Shown: positions 18,357-26,666 of the stretch, one piece after another
Numbering within the stretch: the stretch's first letter is position 1
How the letters are laid out: each line of letters begins with the position of its first letter
Origin: Bordetella parapertussis
Lineage (GTDB): Bacteria; Pseudomonadota; Gammaproteobacteria; Burkholderiales; Burkholderiaceae_A
Length of the DNA stretch: 33,832 bases
NCBI GenBank assembly: GCA_945901825.1
Contig: CAMDMC010000017.1
Span: 1 to 33,832 of the forward strand
Direction of reading: 5' to 3'
Notes under the pieces: generated by a model
Database searches by the model: none
Seen by the model: the letters and a program-made list of their open reading frames with translations, nothing else
Told to the model about the DNA's origin: nothing
Made by a program: the position numbers and the translations under genes

Positions 18357-19273
18357 AGGTCAGACTTCAAAGGATGCACAGCCTTCCAGTGCCGCGCGAT
18401 ATCGATACGGCGAGCCACCCAGACCTTATCGTGGGACTCAATGTAATCCAGAAACTTCCTTAGCGCTGTGAACCGACCCGGCCGACCTATAAGTCGGCAG
18501 TGCAGCCCGATGCTCATCATGCGCGGTGTCTCTTTGCCCTCGGCATAAAGCGTGTCGAACGTGTCCTTCATGTATTGATAAAAAGGGTCGGAATGGGAGT
18601 AGCCCTGTGGAAGGCAAAAACGCATGTCGTTGCAGTCGAGGGTGTAGGGAACAACAAGAATGGACGTGCTCTTACCATCGGAGCGAGTCACAGGCGTGTA
18701 AAAAGGAAGGTCGTCGCCGTAGTGGTCGCTGTGGTATTCGAAGCCGCCCTCATCGGCCACCAGACGTTCAGTGTTTGGGCTGTCGCGGCCGGTATACCAG
18801 CCCAAGGGCCGCTGACCGCAGGCACGAGAAATGGCCTCAATACAAAGACGCATATGCTCGCGCTCGACAGACTCTTGCGCATTCTGGTAGTGAATCCAAC
18901 GGTAACCATGGGCAGCAATTTCATGGCCCTTATCAACCAGGGCGCGGGCGAGCTCCGGGTATTTCTCAAGGGCAAGACCAATTCCAAAGACCGTCAAGGG
19001 CCAGCCTTTTTCCTCAAAGGCCTTAAGAATTCGCCAGACACCCACACGCGAGCCGTACTCGTAAATGCTTTCCATGGAAAGGTGCCGTGCGGGGTAGCTC
19101 TCGGGGTTAAAGAGTTCGGACAAAAACGTCTCCGAGCCAGAGTCTCCATTTAAAACAGTGCGCTCTCCACCCTCTTCGTAATTCAAAACAAACTGAACGG
19201 CAATGCGCGCGCCATTGGGCCATTGGGCGTGAGGAGGGTTGGGGCCGTAGCCTTTAAGGTCGCGCTGGCTCAT
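18353..19273 (-). CDS. puuE: Allantoinase PuuE (polysaccharide deacetylase family)
   Basis: PuuE opens the allantoin ring to allantoate and is unrelated to the amidohydrolase-type allantoinase. The 306 residues match the family: NPPHAQWPNGARIAVQFVLN and YEEGGERTVLNGD at the N-terminus, YGSRVGVWRIL, the catalytic-site region GHEIAAHGYRWIHY, and GWYTGRDSPNTRRL-like GWYTGRDSPNTERL. Its ATG overlaps the puuD stop by four bases and its stop overlaps the uraD-allC start, so the three are coupled. Confidence 0.94.
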   Translation of the reverse strand: MSQRDLKGYGPNPPHAQWPNGARIAVQFVLNYEEGGERTVLNGDSGSETFLSELFNPESYPARHLSMESIYEYGSRVGVWRILKAFEEKGWPLTVFGIGLALEKYPELARALVDKGHEIAAHGYRWIHYQNAQESVEREHMRLCIEAISRACGQRPLGWYTGRDSPNTERLVADEGGFEYHSDHYGDDLPFYTPVTRSDGKSTSILVVPYTLDCNDMRFCLPQGYSHSDPFYQYMKDTFDTLYAEGKETPRMMSIGLHCRLIGRPGRFTALRKFLDYIESHDKVWVARRIDIARHWKAVHPLKSDL

Positions 19274-20508
19274 TGACGAGTCTCGTACCAGGTCTTAACA
19301 AGGTTGCGTTCGGCCTCAGTAAATTGAGTTGCGTTATTTAGGGGCATCGCCCTAAGAACAACCACCTGCTGATAAACGGCAGAGGCGTGCTGCTCAATGG
19401 AGGCAAGGGAATCGAGGCGAATGTTTTTCATCTGCACCTGCGCACCATGGCACTGCAGGCAATGCTGCGCCATCACCCGCTGAATCGGGGCAATACCCTG
19501 GCCCTGCGGCCCCGAAGCGCCCAGGGGTAGAGCCGGAACGCTTAACGATGTGGCGGCAGACTGAGCAAGCTGACGCTTCTCAAGCTCTGCCACAGCCGAG
19601 TATCCAATTAGGCAGCCAACAATTGCCAAGCCGGCCAGACCAAAAGCCCAGGGATGACCGTGCCGACCAAGCTTGTAGCCGTGCATACGAACGAAGTAGT
19701 ACCGAATTAAAGCGCCTGCCAACATAAGGCCCAGCAGAAACAAAAGGCGCTGATCACTGCTCGTTAAAAACGAATAGTGATTGGAGAGCATGGCAAGAAG
19801 AACAGGAAGCGTGAAATAGGTGTTGTGCACACTGCGCTGTTTTCCAATAAGGCCGGGTGTTGGATCGACCGTTTCACCAGCCTGCAAGGAGGCGACCATC
19901 TTGCGCTGACCTGGAATGATCCAGAGTAAAACATTGGCCGACATCACGGTTGCAATCATGGCGCCCGTAATTAAGAAGGCGGCAGGGCCAGAAAAAAACT
20001 CGGTTGACAGCCATGCACCCGCTGCGACGGCGGATGCAACAAAGAACGCGACAGCCTTGTCGCCTTTGCCTGGGGCACCCGCGTACCGACAAATAAGCTC
20101 ATAGACCACCAAGAATCCGAGCAAAAGGCCAAGGGCTGCGGCAATGGCCTGACCGCTGCTAAGGTCGGCGACCGAAGGGTCAATAAGGTAGGCGGTGGGT
20201 GACCAAAGGTAGGACACCGAGAACAACAGGAATCCGGAGATCCAGGTGAAATAGCTTTCTATGTAAAACCAATGCAAAAAGCCCCCAACCCGAGGCGGCG
20301 CCGCCATGAACTTTCGTGCGTGGTAGAAGCCTCCCCCGTGAATCGCCCAAAGCTCGCCCGCCACCCGATCAGTATTAGGCTCCTGAGGCTTCTCAAGACT
20401 TGAGTCTAGAAACACGAAATAAAAGGAGGCACCAATCCACGCCATGGCAGTAATAACGTGCAGCCATCGAAGCAGCAGGTTGGCCCATTCAAGATAAAAC
20501 GCTTCCAT
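19270..20508 (-). CDS. puuD: Membrane urate hydroxylase PuuD with C-terminal cytochrome c domain
   Basis: PuuD oxidises urate to 5-hydroxyisourate and, unlike classical uricase, is a membrane protein thought to pass electrons to the respiratory chain. The 412 residues have about eight hydrophobic helices, starting with LRWLHVITAMAWIGASFYFV, followed by a C-terminal c-type cytochrome domain. The haem motif is CLQCH (350-354) with Met388 in AMPLNNATQ as probable sixth ligand. Full length and all motifs are intact. It heads a coupled group with puuE and uraD-allC after a 188-base gap behind xdhC. Confidence 0.94.
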   Translation of the reverse strand: MEAFYLEWANLLLRWLHVITAMAWIGASFYFVFLDSSLEKPQEPNTDRVAGELWAIHGGGFYHARKFMAAPPRVGGFLHWFYIESYFTWISGFLLFSVSYLWSPTAYLIDPSVADLSSGQAIAAALGLLLGFLVVYELICRYAGAPGKGDKAVAFFVASAVAAGAWLSTEFFSGPAAFLITGAMIATVMSANVLLWIIPGQRKMVASLQAGETVDPTPGLIGKQRSVHNTYFTLPVLLAMLSNHYSFLTSSDQRLLFLLGLMLAGALIRYYFVRMHGYKLGRHGHPWAFGLAGLAIVGCLIGYSAVAELEKRQLAQSAATSLSVPALPLGASGPQGQGIAPIQRVMAQHCLQCHGAQVQMKNIRLDSLASIEQHASAVYQQVVVLRAMPLNNATQFTEAERNLVKTWYETRQ

Positions 20509-20696
20509 GAAGGTCTGGACTCTAGAAAGGACAACCTGCCTACCACTGCGGGCGCTGTAGACAGAAATATGGTCACGACAAAGGCTCTGGAGAACTAAAC
20601 ACCCGAGCCCGCCTCGCGGCGACCAGTGGTAAAAGTCTACCCCATTTCTTGCGCATCGTCGGGCCGGTGGCTAGGCCAGTGACTTGGTAAGAACCC
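20509..20696 (-). promoter_or_regulatory. Gap between xdhC and puuD with inverted repeats, possible puuD leader
   Basis: This 188-base gap has no convincing gene. It holds two inverted repeats in crossing order: TACCACTG (20541-20548) with CAGTGGTA (20624-20631), and GTAGAC (20557-20562) with GTCTAC (20635-20640). CTGTAGACAG (20555-20564... on the plus strand) is also a near-palindrome. No strong -35/-10 pair was found. An 8-bp repeat in a gap of this size can arise by chance, so a regulatory role is only a possibility. Confidence 0.2.
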
Positions 20697-21551
20697 TCAT
20701 GGCGACCTTAAAGAAAGCAGCTGGGCCACGACAGAGGCTGCGATGACCGCTGGCTCCTTGCCTTTAATACTGGCCAGTCCGATGGGGCAGGTGACCGCCT
20801 GCAGCTCGGCCTGGGTAACCCCGCGCTCAAGAAGTCGACTCTGAAACCTTGCCCATTTTGTCTGGCTTCCAATAAGGCCAATGAATGGAAAGCAACCAGG
20901 CTCCTTTTGCCTGCGTAAGAGGCATTCCAAGACAATGTCCAGGTCTTCAGCATGGCTGTAACTCATAATCAAAATAAAGCTTTCAGGTTTTAGCCCTGGC
21001 ACCTCTGCCTGTGGCGTGTCCACGGGCTCAGCGGGGTAGTCGTCGCGGCTATCGAACCAAGTAAGTTGAAAGGCAAGGGGTTCGAGAGCCCGGGCGATGG
21101 CCGAACCCACATGCCCCGCGCCAAAAAGAGCAACGGGCTGCAAGGGGCCTTGCAAGGAGGCGCGCCTCTGATTGACAGAGGCCTCCTCTTCAATCCATTC
21201 ATAACAAAGCCAGACAACGCCTCCGCAGCATTGGCCAAGCGATGGCCCTAGAGCAAACCGCTGCTGCCAAATACGCTTGTGGTTGGGCGGGTCGTCTTGC
21301 GGGTCCAGGCAGACGTCGGCCTGCTCCGACACCGCTCCCCCTTCGAGCGAATGACGACCTGGGAACGAAGAGGCAGTGCTTCGATCCGCCAGCCATTGCC
21401 TGGCCTTGTGAATGGCCTGAAACTCAAGATGCCCGCCGCCGACGGAGCCCAGGGTTTTCTGCCCTGTTACCACCATTGAGGCGCCCCGCTCTCGGGGCAC
21501 AGACCCCGACGTCTTTTCCACCCAGATAAGGACCTGGGGAAAGGAGCTCAC
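20697..21551 (-). CDS. xdhC: Xanthine dehydrogenase accessory protein XdhC
   Basis: XdhC binds molybdenum cofactor, promotes its sulfuration and delivers it to XdhB. The 284 residues have the N-terminal domain with TSGSVPRERGASMVV and GSVGGGHLEFQAI, and a Rossmann-like C-terminal domain with VALFGAGHVGSAIARAL and FIGLIGSQTKWARF. The C-terminal VTCPIGLASIKGKEPAVIAASVVAQLL is typical. The start overlaps the xdhB stop by four bases (ATGA). Confidence 0.95.
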   Translation of the reverse strand: MSSFPQVLIWVEKTSGSVPRERGASMVVTGQKTLGSVGGGHLEFQAIHKARQWLADRSTASSFPGRHSLEGGAVSEQADVCLDPQDDPPNHKRIWQQRFALGPSLGQCCGGVVWLCYEWIEEEASVNQRRASLQGPLQPVALFGAGHVGSAIARALEPLAFQLTWFDSRDDYPAEPVDTPQAEVPGLKPESFILIMSYSHAEDLDIVLECLLRRQKEPGCFPFIGLIGSQTKWARFQSRLLERGVTQAELQAVTCPIGLASIKGKEPAVIAASVVAQLLSLRSP

Positions 21552-23806
21552 GAGGCTACAAGCGCCGCAAGAATACGTTCGGGCGTCATGGGTGCGTCGA
21601 GGCAGAAAGCCGCTGACTGGCCCCTCTGTTGGCGGGCTCGGAAGACTGCATCACGCAAAGCCTCGAGCACACTAATGGCCAACATTAGAGGAGGCTCACC
21701 GACGGCCTTGGAGCGAAAGATGGTCTCCTCCCGATTGGGTTCATGCCAGAAGCTCACTTCAAAATGACTGGGGAGATCTCCGGCAGAAGGAATTTTATAG
21801 GTGGAGGCGGCCTGTGTTTTTAGGGCTCCTTGGGAATCCCAGACGAGCTCCTCAGAGGTGAGCCATCCCATGCCTTGGATGAACCCACCCTCAATCTGAC
21901 CTTTGTCGAGCGCAGGGTTGAGGCTCTTACCCACATCATGAAGAATATCGACGCGCAGGACACGGCTCTCACCGGTGAGGGTATCAATAACAACCTCGCT
22001 GCAGGCGGCACCGTAGGCAAAGTAATAAAAGGGGCGTCCCTTAAGCTGGCTGCGGTCGTAATGAATTTTGGGTGTCGCATAAAAACCATCACTCCAGAGC
22101 TGAATACGCGCCATGTAGGCCCGCTTCACCAGCTCTTCGAACGATTCATCGGGGCGACGTATGGCATCAAGCCGCTGCCGAATTTCGCGCGCCGCCAACT
22201 GAGCTGCTTTGGCATTGAGGTCGGTCCCGCTTGAGGCTGCAGTAGGCGAGGCATTGGGTACTTTACTGGTGTCACTGGCAGTCACAACCACGCGGTGAAG
22301 ATCAACGCCAAGCTCATCGGCCACCACCTGGGCCACCTTTGTGAACAAACCTTGGCCCATTTCAGTGCCACCATGGTTCACCTGAACGCTGCCGTCAGAG
22401 TAGACATTGACCAGCGCTCCCGCCTGATTCATAAAGGTGGCCGTAAACGAGATGCCAAACTTTACCGGGGTTAAGGCCAGACCCTTTTTAAGGGTTTGGG
22501 TTTGGCTTTGGCCGTTGAAGTCATCAATGGCCTGCCTACGCTGACTGTACTGGACGTTCTTGGCAAGCGTTTTCATTAAAGCCGGAGCAATATTGTCTTC
22601 CACCTGCATTCCGTAGTGGGTAAGACTGCGAGATCGGGACGGGCTGCTGTCTTCAGCCGAGTCGTAGACGTTTTGGCAACGAACCTCTAGCGGGTCTTTT
22701 TGAAGGTGTCGCGCGATCTCCCCCATGACGGTTTCAATAAGCACCATGCCCTGCGGCCCACCAAACCCACGAAAGGCTGTCATGCTTTGCAGGTTGGTCT
22801 TGCATCGGTAAGAGTCGACCTCAAGGTTTTCAAGGCAATAGGCGTTGTCAAGATGAAAAACAGCGCGGTCGGCAACAGGGCCACTAAGGTCTGTACTGAA
22901 CCCGCAGTTACTTGCAATAACAAGCTTTAGTGCATTAAGTAAACCATTGGACTGAAATCCCACTTCGTAGTCGTAAAGAAACGGATGGCGCTTTCCGGTG
23001 AGTAGAAAATCGTCATCACGATCAAGCCGCATCTTCACCGCACGGCCCGTTGCACGGCTGGCAAGCGCTGCCCAGACGGCCACCTGCCCAGCCTGGGTTT
23101 CCTTACCGCCAAAGCCACCACCCATTCGCCGGCATTCCACGCGAACCTTGTGATTGGAGACACCCAAGGCGTGGGCAACCCAGTGCTGAACCTCCCCGGG
23201 GTGCTGGGTGCTTGAGTGAATAAATACCTGGCCCTGCTCCTGAGGAAGTGCATAGGCTGCCTGACTCTCAAGATAGAAATGCTCTTGGCCACCAAGCGCA
23301 AACCGGCCTTTAAGCTTGTGCGAAGAGCTCTGCAAGGCTTTTGCGACATCGCCACGCTTAAGGTGAACGGGAGGCAGTACAAAACTCTTGGCCTGAAGGG
23401 CTTGATCAATGGAGAGTATGGCTGGCAAGGGCGTGGACACGAGCCTAACGCGACGTGCTGCCGCGCGCGCAAGCCAGTGGCTCTCGGCAACGACCAGGCC
23501 CACCACCTGTCCTTTGTGCAAAAGCCTTTCTTCGGCAAAAATGGGTTCATCTTTTGACGGTGTCGCAAGATGGTTGGAAATGGACCACTGCTTTAAGGTC
23601 TGGGCCGTAAGAATTGCGTGCACACCCGGCATCGCAAGGGCCTCAGCCGTTTGTACTTCAATCAGTTCTGCATGGGCCTGGTCGGAGAGAATGGGCGCTG
23701 CATGCAGACTACCCTGCACCAAGGGAAGGTCATCGATATACGGGGCAAGCCCAGTAACATGACCCACTGCACTTTCGTGAACAACGGATGCCCCCATATG
23801 CGCCAT
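21548..23806 (-). CDS. xdhB: Xanthine dehydrogenase molybdenum-binding subunit XdhB
   Basis: XdhB holds the molybdopterin active site that oxidises hypoxanthine to xanthine and xanthine to urate. The 752 residues show GQEHFYLESQAA, the cofactor-contacting RMGGGFGGKE, AFRGFGGPQG, NHGGTEMGQGL and the catalytic Glu704 in KAVGEPPLML near the C-terminus. Length is standard for the bacterial two-subunit enzyme. It lies two bases after xdhA and overlaps xdhC. Confidence 0.96.
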   Translation of the reverse strand: MAHMGASVVHESAVGHVTGLAPYIDDLPLVQGSLHAAPILSDQAHAELIEVQTAEALAMPGVHAILTAQTLKQWSISNHLATPSKDEPIFAEERLLHKGQVVGLVVAESHWLARAAARRVRLVSTPLPAILSIDQALQAKSFVLPPVHLKRGDVAKALQSSSHKLKGRFALGGQEHFYLESQAAYALPQEQGQVFIHSSTQHPGEVQHWVAHALGVSNHKVRVECRRMGGGFGGKETQAGQVAVWAALASRATGRAVKMRLDRDDDFLLTGKRHPFLYDYEVGFQSNGLLNALKLVIASNCGFSTDLSGPVADRAVFHLDNAYCLENLEVDSYRCKTNLQSMTAFRGFGGPQGMVLIETVMGEIARHLQKDPLEVRCQNVYDSAEDSSPSRSRSLTHYGMQVEDNIAPALMKTLAKNVQYSQRRQAIDDFNGQSQTQTLKKGLALTPVKFGISFTATFMNQAGALVNVYSDGSVQVNHGGTEMGQGLFTKVAQVVADELGVDLHRVVVTASDTSKVPNASPTAASSGTDLNAKAAQLAAREIRQRLDAIRRPDESFEELVKRAYMARIQLWSDGFYATPKIHYDRSQLKGRPFYYFAYGAACSEVVIDTLTGESRVLRVDILHDVGKSLNPALDKGQIEGGFIQGMGWLTSEELVWDSQGALKTQAASTYKIPSAGDLPSHFEVSFWHEPNREETIFRSKAVGEPPLMLAISVLEALRDAVFRARQQRGQSAAFCLDAPMTPERILAALVAS

Positions 23807-23808
23807 CT

Positions 23809-25287
23809 TTAACGGCCCTTACCGAAGGGCTGTTGCTGTTGGTCTGGCTTCTGGCCAATAAACAGCTCAGGACCATGCCAGCCATCAAGGCTCTCCTCTT
23901 TACCCGAAGCCAAGGTCCGGCCTAGGCGCACCAGCAAATTCCCAAGCACCTGCCTTCGGTAATCCCCCGAGGCCCGCATATCGGAAATGGGCTGGAACTC
24001 GTCTTGAATAACCTTTGCCGCCCGATCAAAGCTTGCGGGCTCTATAAGGCTACCCAGTAGAGCAGCTTCGGCCTTAAAGGCGCGCGCAGGTACTGCAGCA
24101 ACACCGCCTGCTCCCATTCGAATGGAATGAATGACGGCATCTTTCTCACAGAGCCAGACCACAAGGCAGACCGCAGAGATATCGTCCTCAAATCGTTTCG
24201 AGACCTTGTAGGCGCGAAGGTGTTCGTTTGCGCCGCGTCGGGGAATGCGAATGGCCTGAAGAATCTCATCGGGTTGCAGACGCGTCTTTTTGTATGCCAG
24301 ATAGAAGTCGCTTAGCATCACGGTGCGACTGACGATGGTCTTTTCACCCAGACGGGAAAGAACAAGTTCTGCGTTAAGAGCCAAAAGCAAAGGCATGCAA
24401 TCGCCAATGGGTGAGCCGTTGGCAATATTGCCCCCTAGCGTTGCCGAGTTGCGAATGGGCAGCCCCGCAAAGCGGTCTAGAAACGTCTTAATCTCGGGCC
24501 ATTCCTCAGTCAGCACCTCAAAGACTTGGGTTAGCGTGCGCCCCGCCCCTATTTGCATGGTGTGGTCGTCGCAACTTAGATTAAGAAGCTCTGGCGTGGC
24601 TGTGATGTCAATGACTTGCTCAAAGCTCTGCAACTGCTTGGTGATCCACAGCCCAGCGTCCGTCGTGCCCGCCGCCAGGAGTGCGTTCGGGTTATGGCTA
24701 CGAAGGGCCAACAGGTCTTTCAGTGTCTTAGGCCTGTGGTAGCCCTTTAGGCCTTTGAGTGCCTGCTCCTCGTTTTCTGCACGAACCAAAAGTTCTTGCA
24801 CAAGAGCCTTCTCATCGATAAGAGCAACCGGGTACTGATGCATGGTCAGGGCTGCTTGAAGAATAGGGGCGTAGCCCGTGCATCGGCAGAGGTTTCCCGA
24901 TAAGGCATCAACCGCCTGCCCGTGGGTAACCTGTTGGCCACGCGCGACCGTGGTCATGTAGAGCGCAAATAGGCTCATCACAAAACCGGGTGTGCAAAAC
25001 CCGCATTGGCTTGCGTGGCAGTCAACCAGGGCCTGCTGAACAGGATGGAGCTGGCCCTGGTTGAGTCTAGGAAGGTCTTGCGCTGTATAAATTTTGGTAG
25101 CAAGTGCTGAGCCAGCAAGCCTTATACAGCTGTTCACGGCAGCCCAATGAATACTGGATCCATCGGAATTCAGTGAGGCTAAAACAACAGTACAGGCTCC
25201 GCAATCACCCGATGCACAACCCTCTTTGACCGAGACATCCCCACCAAAACGAATGGCATCAAGCAGCGTTTGAGAGGGACCAATCAT
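23809..25287 (-). CDS. xdhA: Xanthine dehydrogenase iron-sulfur/FAD subunit XdhA, N-terminus short
   Basis: XdhA carries electrons from the molybdenum site through two [2Fe-2S] clusters to FAD. Both clusters are complete: Cys24, Cys29, Cys32 and Cys54 for the plant-type one, Cys95, Cys98, Cys134 and Cys136 for the second. The FAD domain follows, with AAGTTDAGLW and LGGNIANGSPIGD. However, the protein begins at GPSQTLLDAIR, so the first 15 or so residues of the usual ferredoxin domain (the beta-hairpin with LNG) are absent. An in-frame TAG at 25297-25299 and the lack of any start codon between it and the ATG exclude a longer form. The ATG lies four bases after the stop of the DUF3830 gene. Whether the enzyme tolerates this loss is unknown. 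Confidence 0.92.
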   Translation of the reverse strand: MIGPSQTLLDAIRFGGDVSVKEGCASGDCGACTVVLASLNSDGSSIHWAAVNSCIRLAGSALATKIYTAQDLPRLNQGQLHPVQQALVDCHASQCGFCTPGFVMSLFALYMTTVARGQQVTHGQAVDALSGNLCRCTGYAPILQAALTMHQYPVALIDEKALVQELLVRAENEEQALKGLKGYHRPKTLKDLLALRSHNPNALLAAGTTDAGLWITKQLQSFEQVIDITATPELLNLSCDDHTMQIGAGRTLTQVFEVLTEEWPEIKTFLDRFAGLPIRNSATLGGNIANGSPIGDCMPLLLALNAELVLSRLGEKTIVSRTVMLSDFYLAYKKTRLQPDEILQAIRIPRRGANEHLRAYKVSKRFEDDISAVCLVVWLCEKDAVIHSIRMGAGGVAAVPARAFKAEAALLGSLIEPASFDRAAKVIQDEFQPISDMRASGDYRRQVLGNLLVRLGRTLASGKEESLDGWHGPELFIGQKPDQQQQPFGKGR

Positions 25288-25291
25288 TCCA

Positions 25292-25702
25292 TTAGGCTAA
25301 TTCAAACACCACGTCTTGTGCACCTTCCCAGAGGCATTTCATCCCTAGAGGCCGTAGGTTTTCCTTGCCCTGCGTGATCGTAAGGAAATGATTGCCTGCT
25401 AGCTGCCCAAGCTTACTTGCAAAGCAACAAGAGCCGTAAGCAAGAATAATTTCGGTTTCACTGAAACCACCTGGATAAAACAGGATGTCGCCCACAGAGG
25501 GATGGCTGGTGTGGTTTTCAAAGCTCACACCAAGCTCAAACTCGCCCAAAGGTACCCAGACACCCTCACCACTCCAGCGCACGTGAATCAGCTTTTGCTT
25601 GTAAGGAAGGAGTTTCATGAAGGCCTCAACCGTCTTGGGTGCATCAGGGTGGGTCTCGGCGAGGAATTTAAATCCACCTGAACGAAGGACAAGCTGGGTC
25701 AT
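25292..25702 (-). CDS. DUF3830 family protein
   Basis: This 136-residue cytoplasmic protein fits the DUF3830 family (cyclophilin-like fold), with NHTSHPSVGDILFYPGG, SETEIILAYGSC and ASKLGQLAGNHFLTI as the recognisable blocks. No function is established that I know of. AAGGAG lies eight bases before the ATG. Its stop is four bases from the xdhA start, so it is in the same transcript and probably coupled. The 58-base gap upstream, after the JmjC gene, is AT-rich and may hold a promoter (TTTGCA with CACAAT or TTTAAT, all imperfect). Its place at the head of the xanthine dehydrogenase genes suggests a role with purines or related heterocycles, which is inference. Confidence 0.82.
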   Translation of the reverse strand: MTQLVLRSGGFKFLAETHPDAPKTVEAFMKLLPYKQKLIHVRWSGEGVWVPLGEFELGVSFENHTSHPSVGDILFYPGGFSETEIILAYGSCCFASKLGQLAGNHFLTITQGKENLRPLGMKCLWEGAQDVVFELA

Positions 25703-25760
25703 ACAAAATCTCCTTGATTAAATTGTGCGAACTACACGCTCATTGCAAACCCGTTAAGAA

Positions 25761-26666
25761 CTACTTCTGAAGAAATCGGTCAAGAGCATCCAACGACCCG
25801 GCCTGTCCCATACGTTCACGAAATCGTCGAGCCTGCTGCCGCATCGTCGTTGTTGCCGATTCCAGATGCTGCGAGAACTTCTCGGACTTCAGGTGTTTAA
25901 TGTACTGGTCAACAACCTCTGAGGCTGGGGCATTCATGGGCGCAAGGCATTCTGCGTGCACCTGATTCGCCGCTTCAGTAATCTGCTCAATGTTCGGTGT
26001 GCGGTCGCAAAGATCGAACGACAAGTGAAGGCTATACGCGTTTTCCGTAATGCATCGATGCGGCACCCCCGCCCTTACAAACATAATATCGCCAGGGTTC
26101 ATTACAAGTTCTTCGAGCAAAGGTCCCATTTGCTGCTCATTCAAAGGGGAGTTCCCCCTGTATCGGCGTTGTTGGGGTTTGTGCAAACGCCAACGCTTTT
26201 GGCCTTCTAGCTGAATCACCAGAACGTCATCGCTATCGCGATGTCCATAGTACGCTTCGTTATTTTTCTGAGAAAAGAAGGCCTCGCAGTTAGTCAACGC
26301 ACAGGGAAGTTGTGCGTCGATTTGGGAACAGAGGGCGTGAATTTTAGGCTCTAGAATGTCAAGACCCTCAAGTACAACGGAGGCACCCTTGGCGATGGCC
26401 TCGTTCATTTTCTTCTTGTCGATAAAGCAGAGTTTTTTCTTCTGAACGAACTTCCACAAAAAGTCGTCATCAAAACTCATGGCCTTACCACCGATATTCA
26501 CCTGAAGCCAGTCAGGCGACAGCAAGGGGTTGCCAAGAAGCTCCTTCAATCGGGATAAAGAAAAATAGCACGATGGGGTAACGGCAGCCACTTGCCGAGC
26601 AAAAGGACGGTCGGATTGACCGCGAGCGTCAAGAAAAAAGGACGTGAGGGTATCAAGCGATGCCAT
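25761..26666 (-). CDS. JmjC-domain/cupin (Cupin_4-like) 2-oxoglutarate- and Fe(II)-dependent oxygenase
   Basis: This 301-residue protein shows the cupin iron triad: His142 and Asp144 in YYGHRDSDDVLVIQLEG, and His213 in GVPHRC after NPGDIMFVRAG. QLEGQKRWRLHKP is typical of JmjC/ribosomal-oxygenase-like Cupin_4 proteins, which hydroxylate protein side chains. The C-terminal 70 residues are helical and charged. It is the most upstream gene of the minus-strand series, 58 bases before the DUF3830 gene. The substrate is unknown; it could belong to the neighbouring glycosylation island rather than to purine metabolism. Confidence 0.8.
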   Translation of the reverse strand: MASLDTLTSFFLDARGQSDRPFARQVAAVTPSCYFSLSRLKELLGNPLLSPDWLQVNIGGKAMSFDDDFLWKFVQKKKLCFIDKKKMNEAIAKGASVVLEGLDILEPKIHALCSQIDAQLPCALTNCEAFFSQKNNEAYYGHRDSDDVLVIQLEGQKRWRLHKPQQRRYRGNSPLNEQQMGPLLEELVMNPGDIMFVRAGVPHRCITENAYSLHLSFDLCDRTPNIEQITEAANQVHAECLAPMNAPASEVVDQYIKHLKSEKFSQHLESATTTMRQQARRFRERMGQAGSLDALDRFLQK

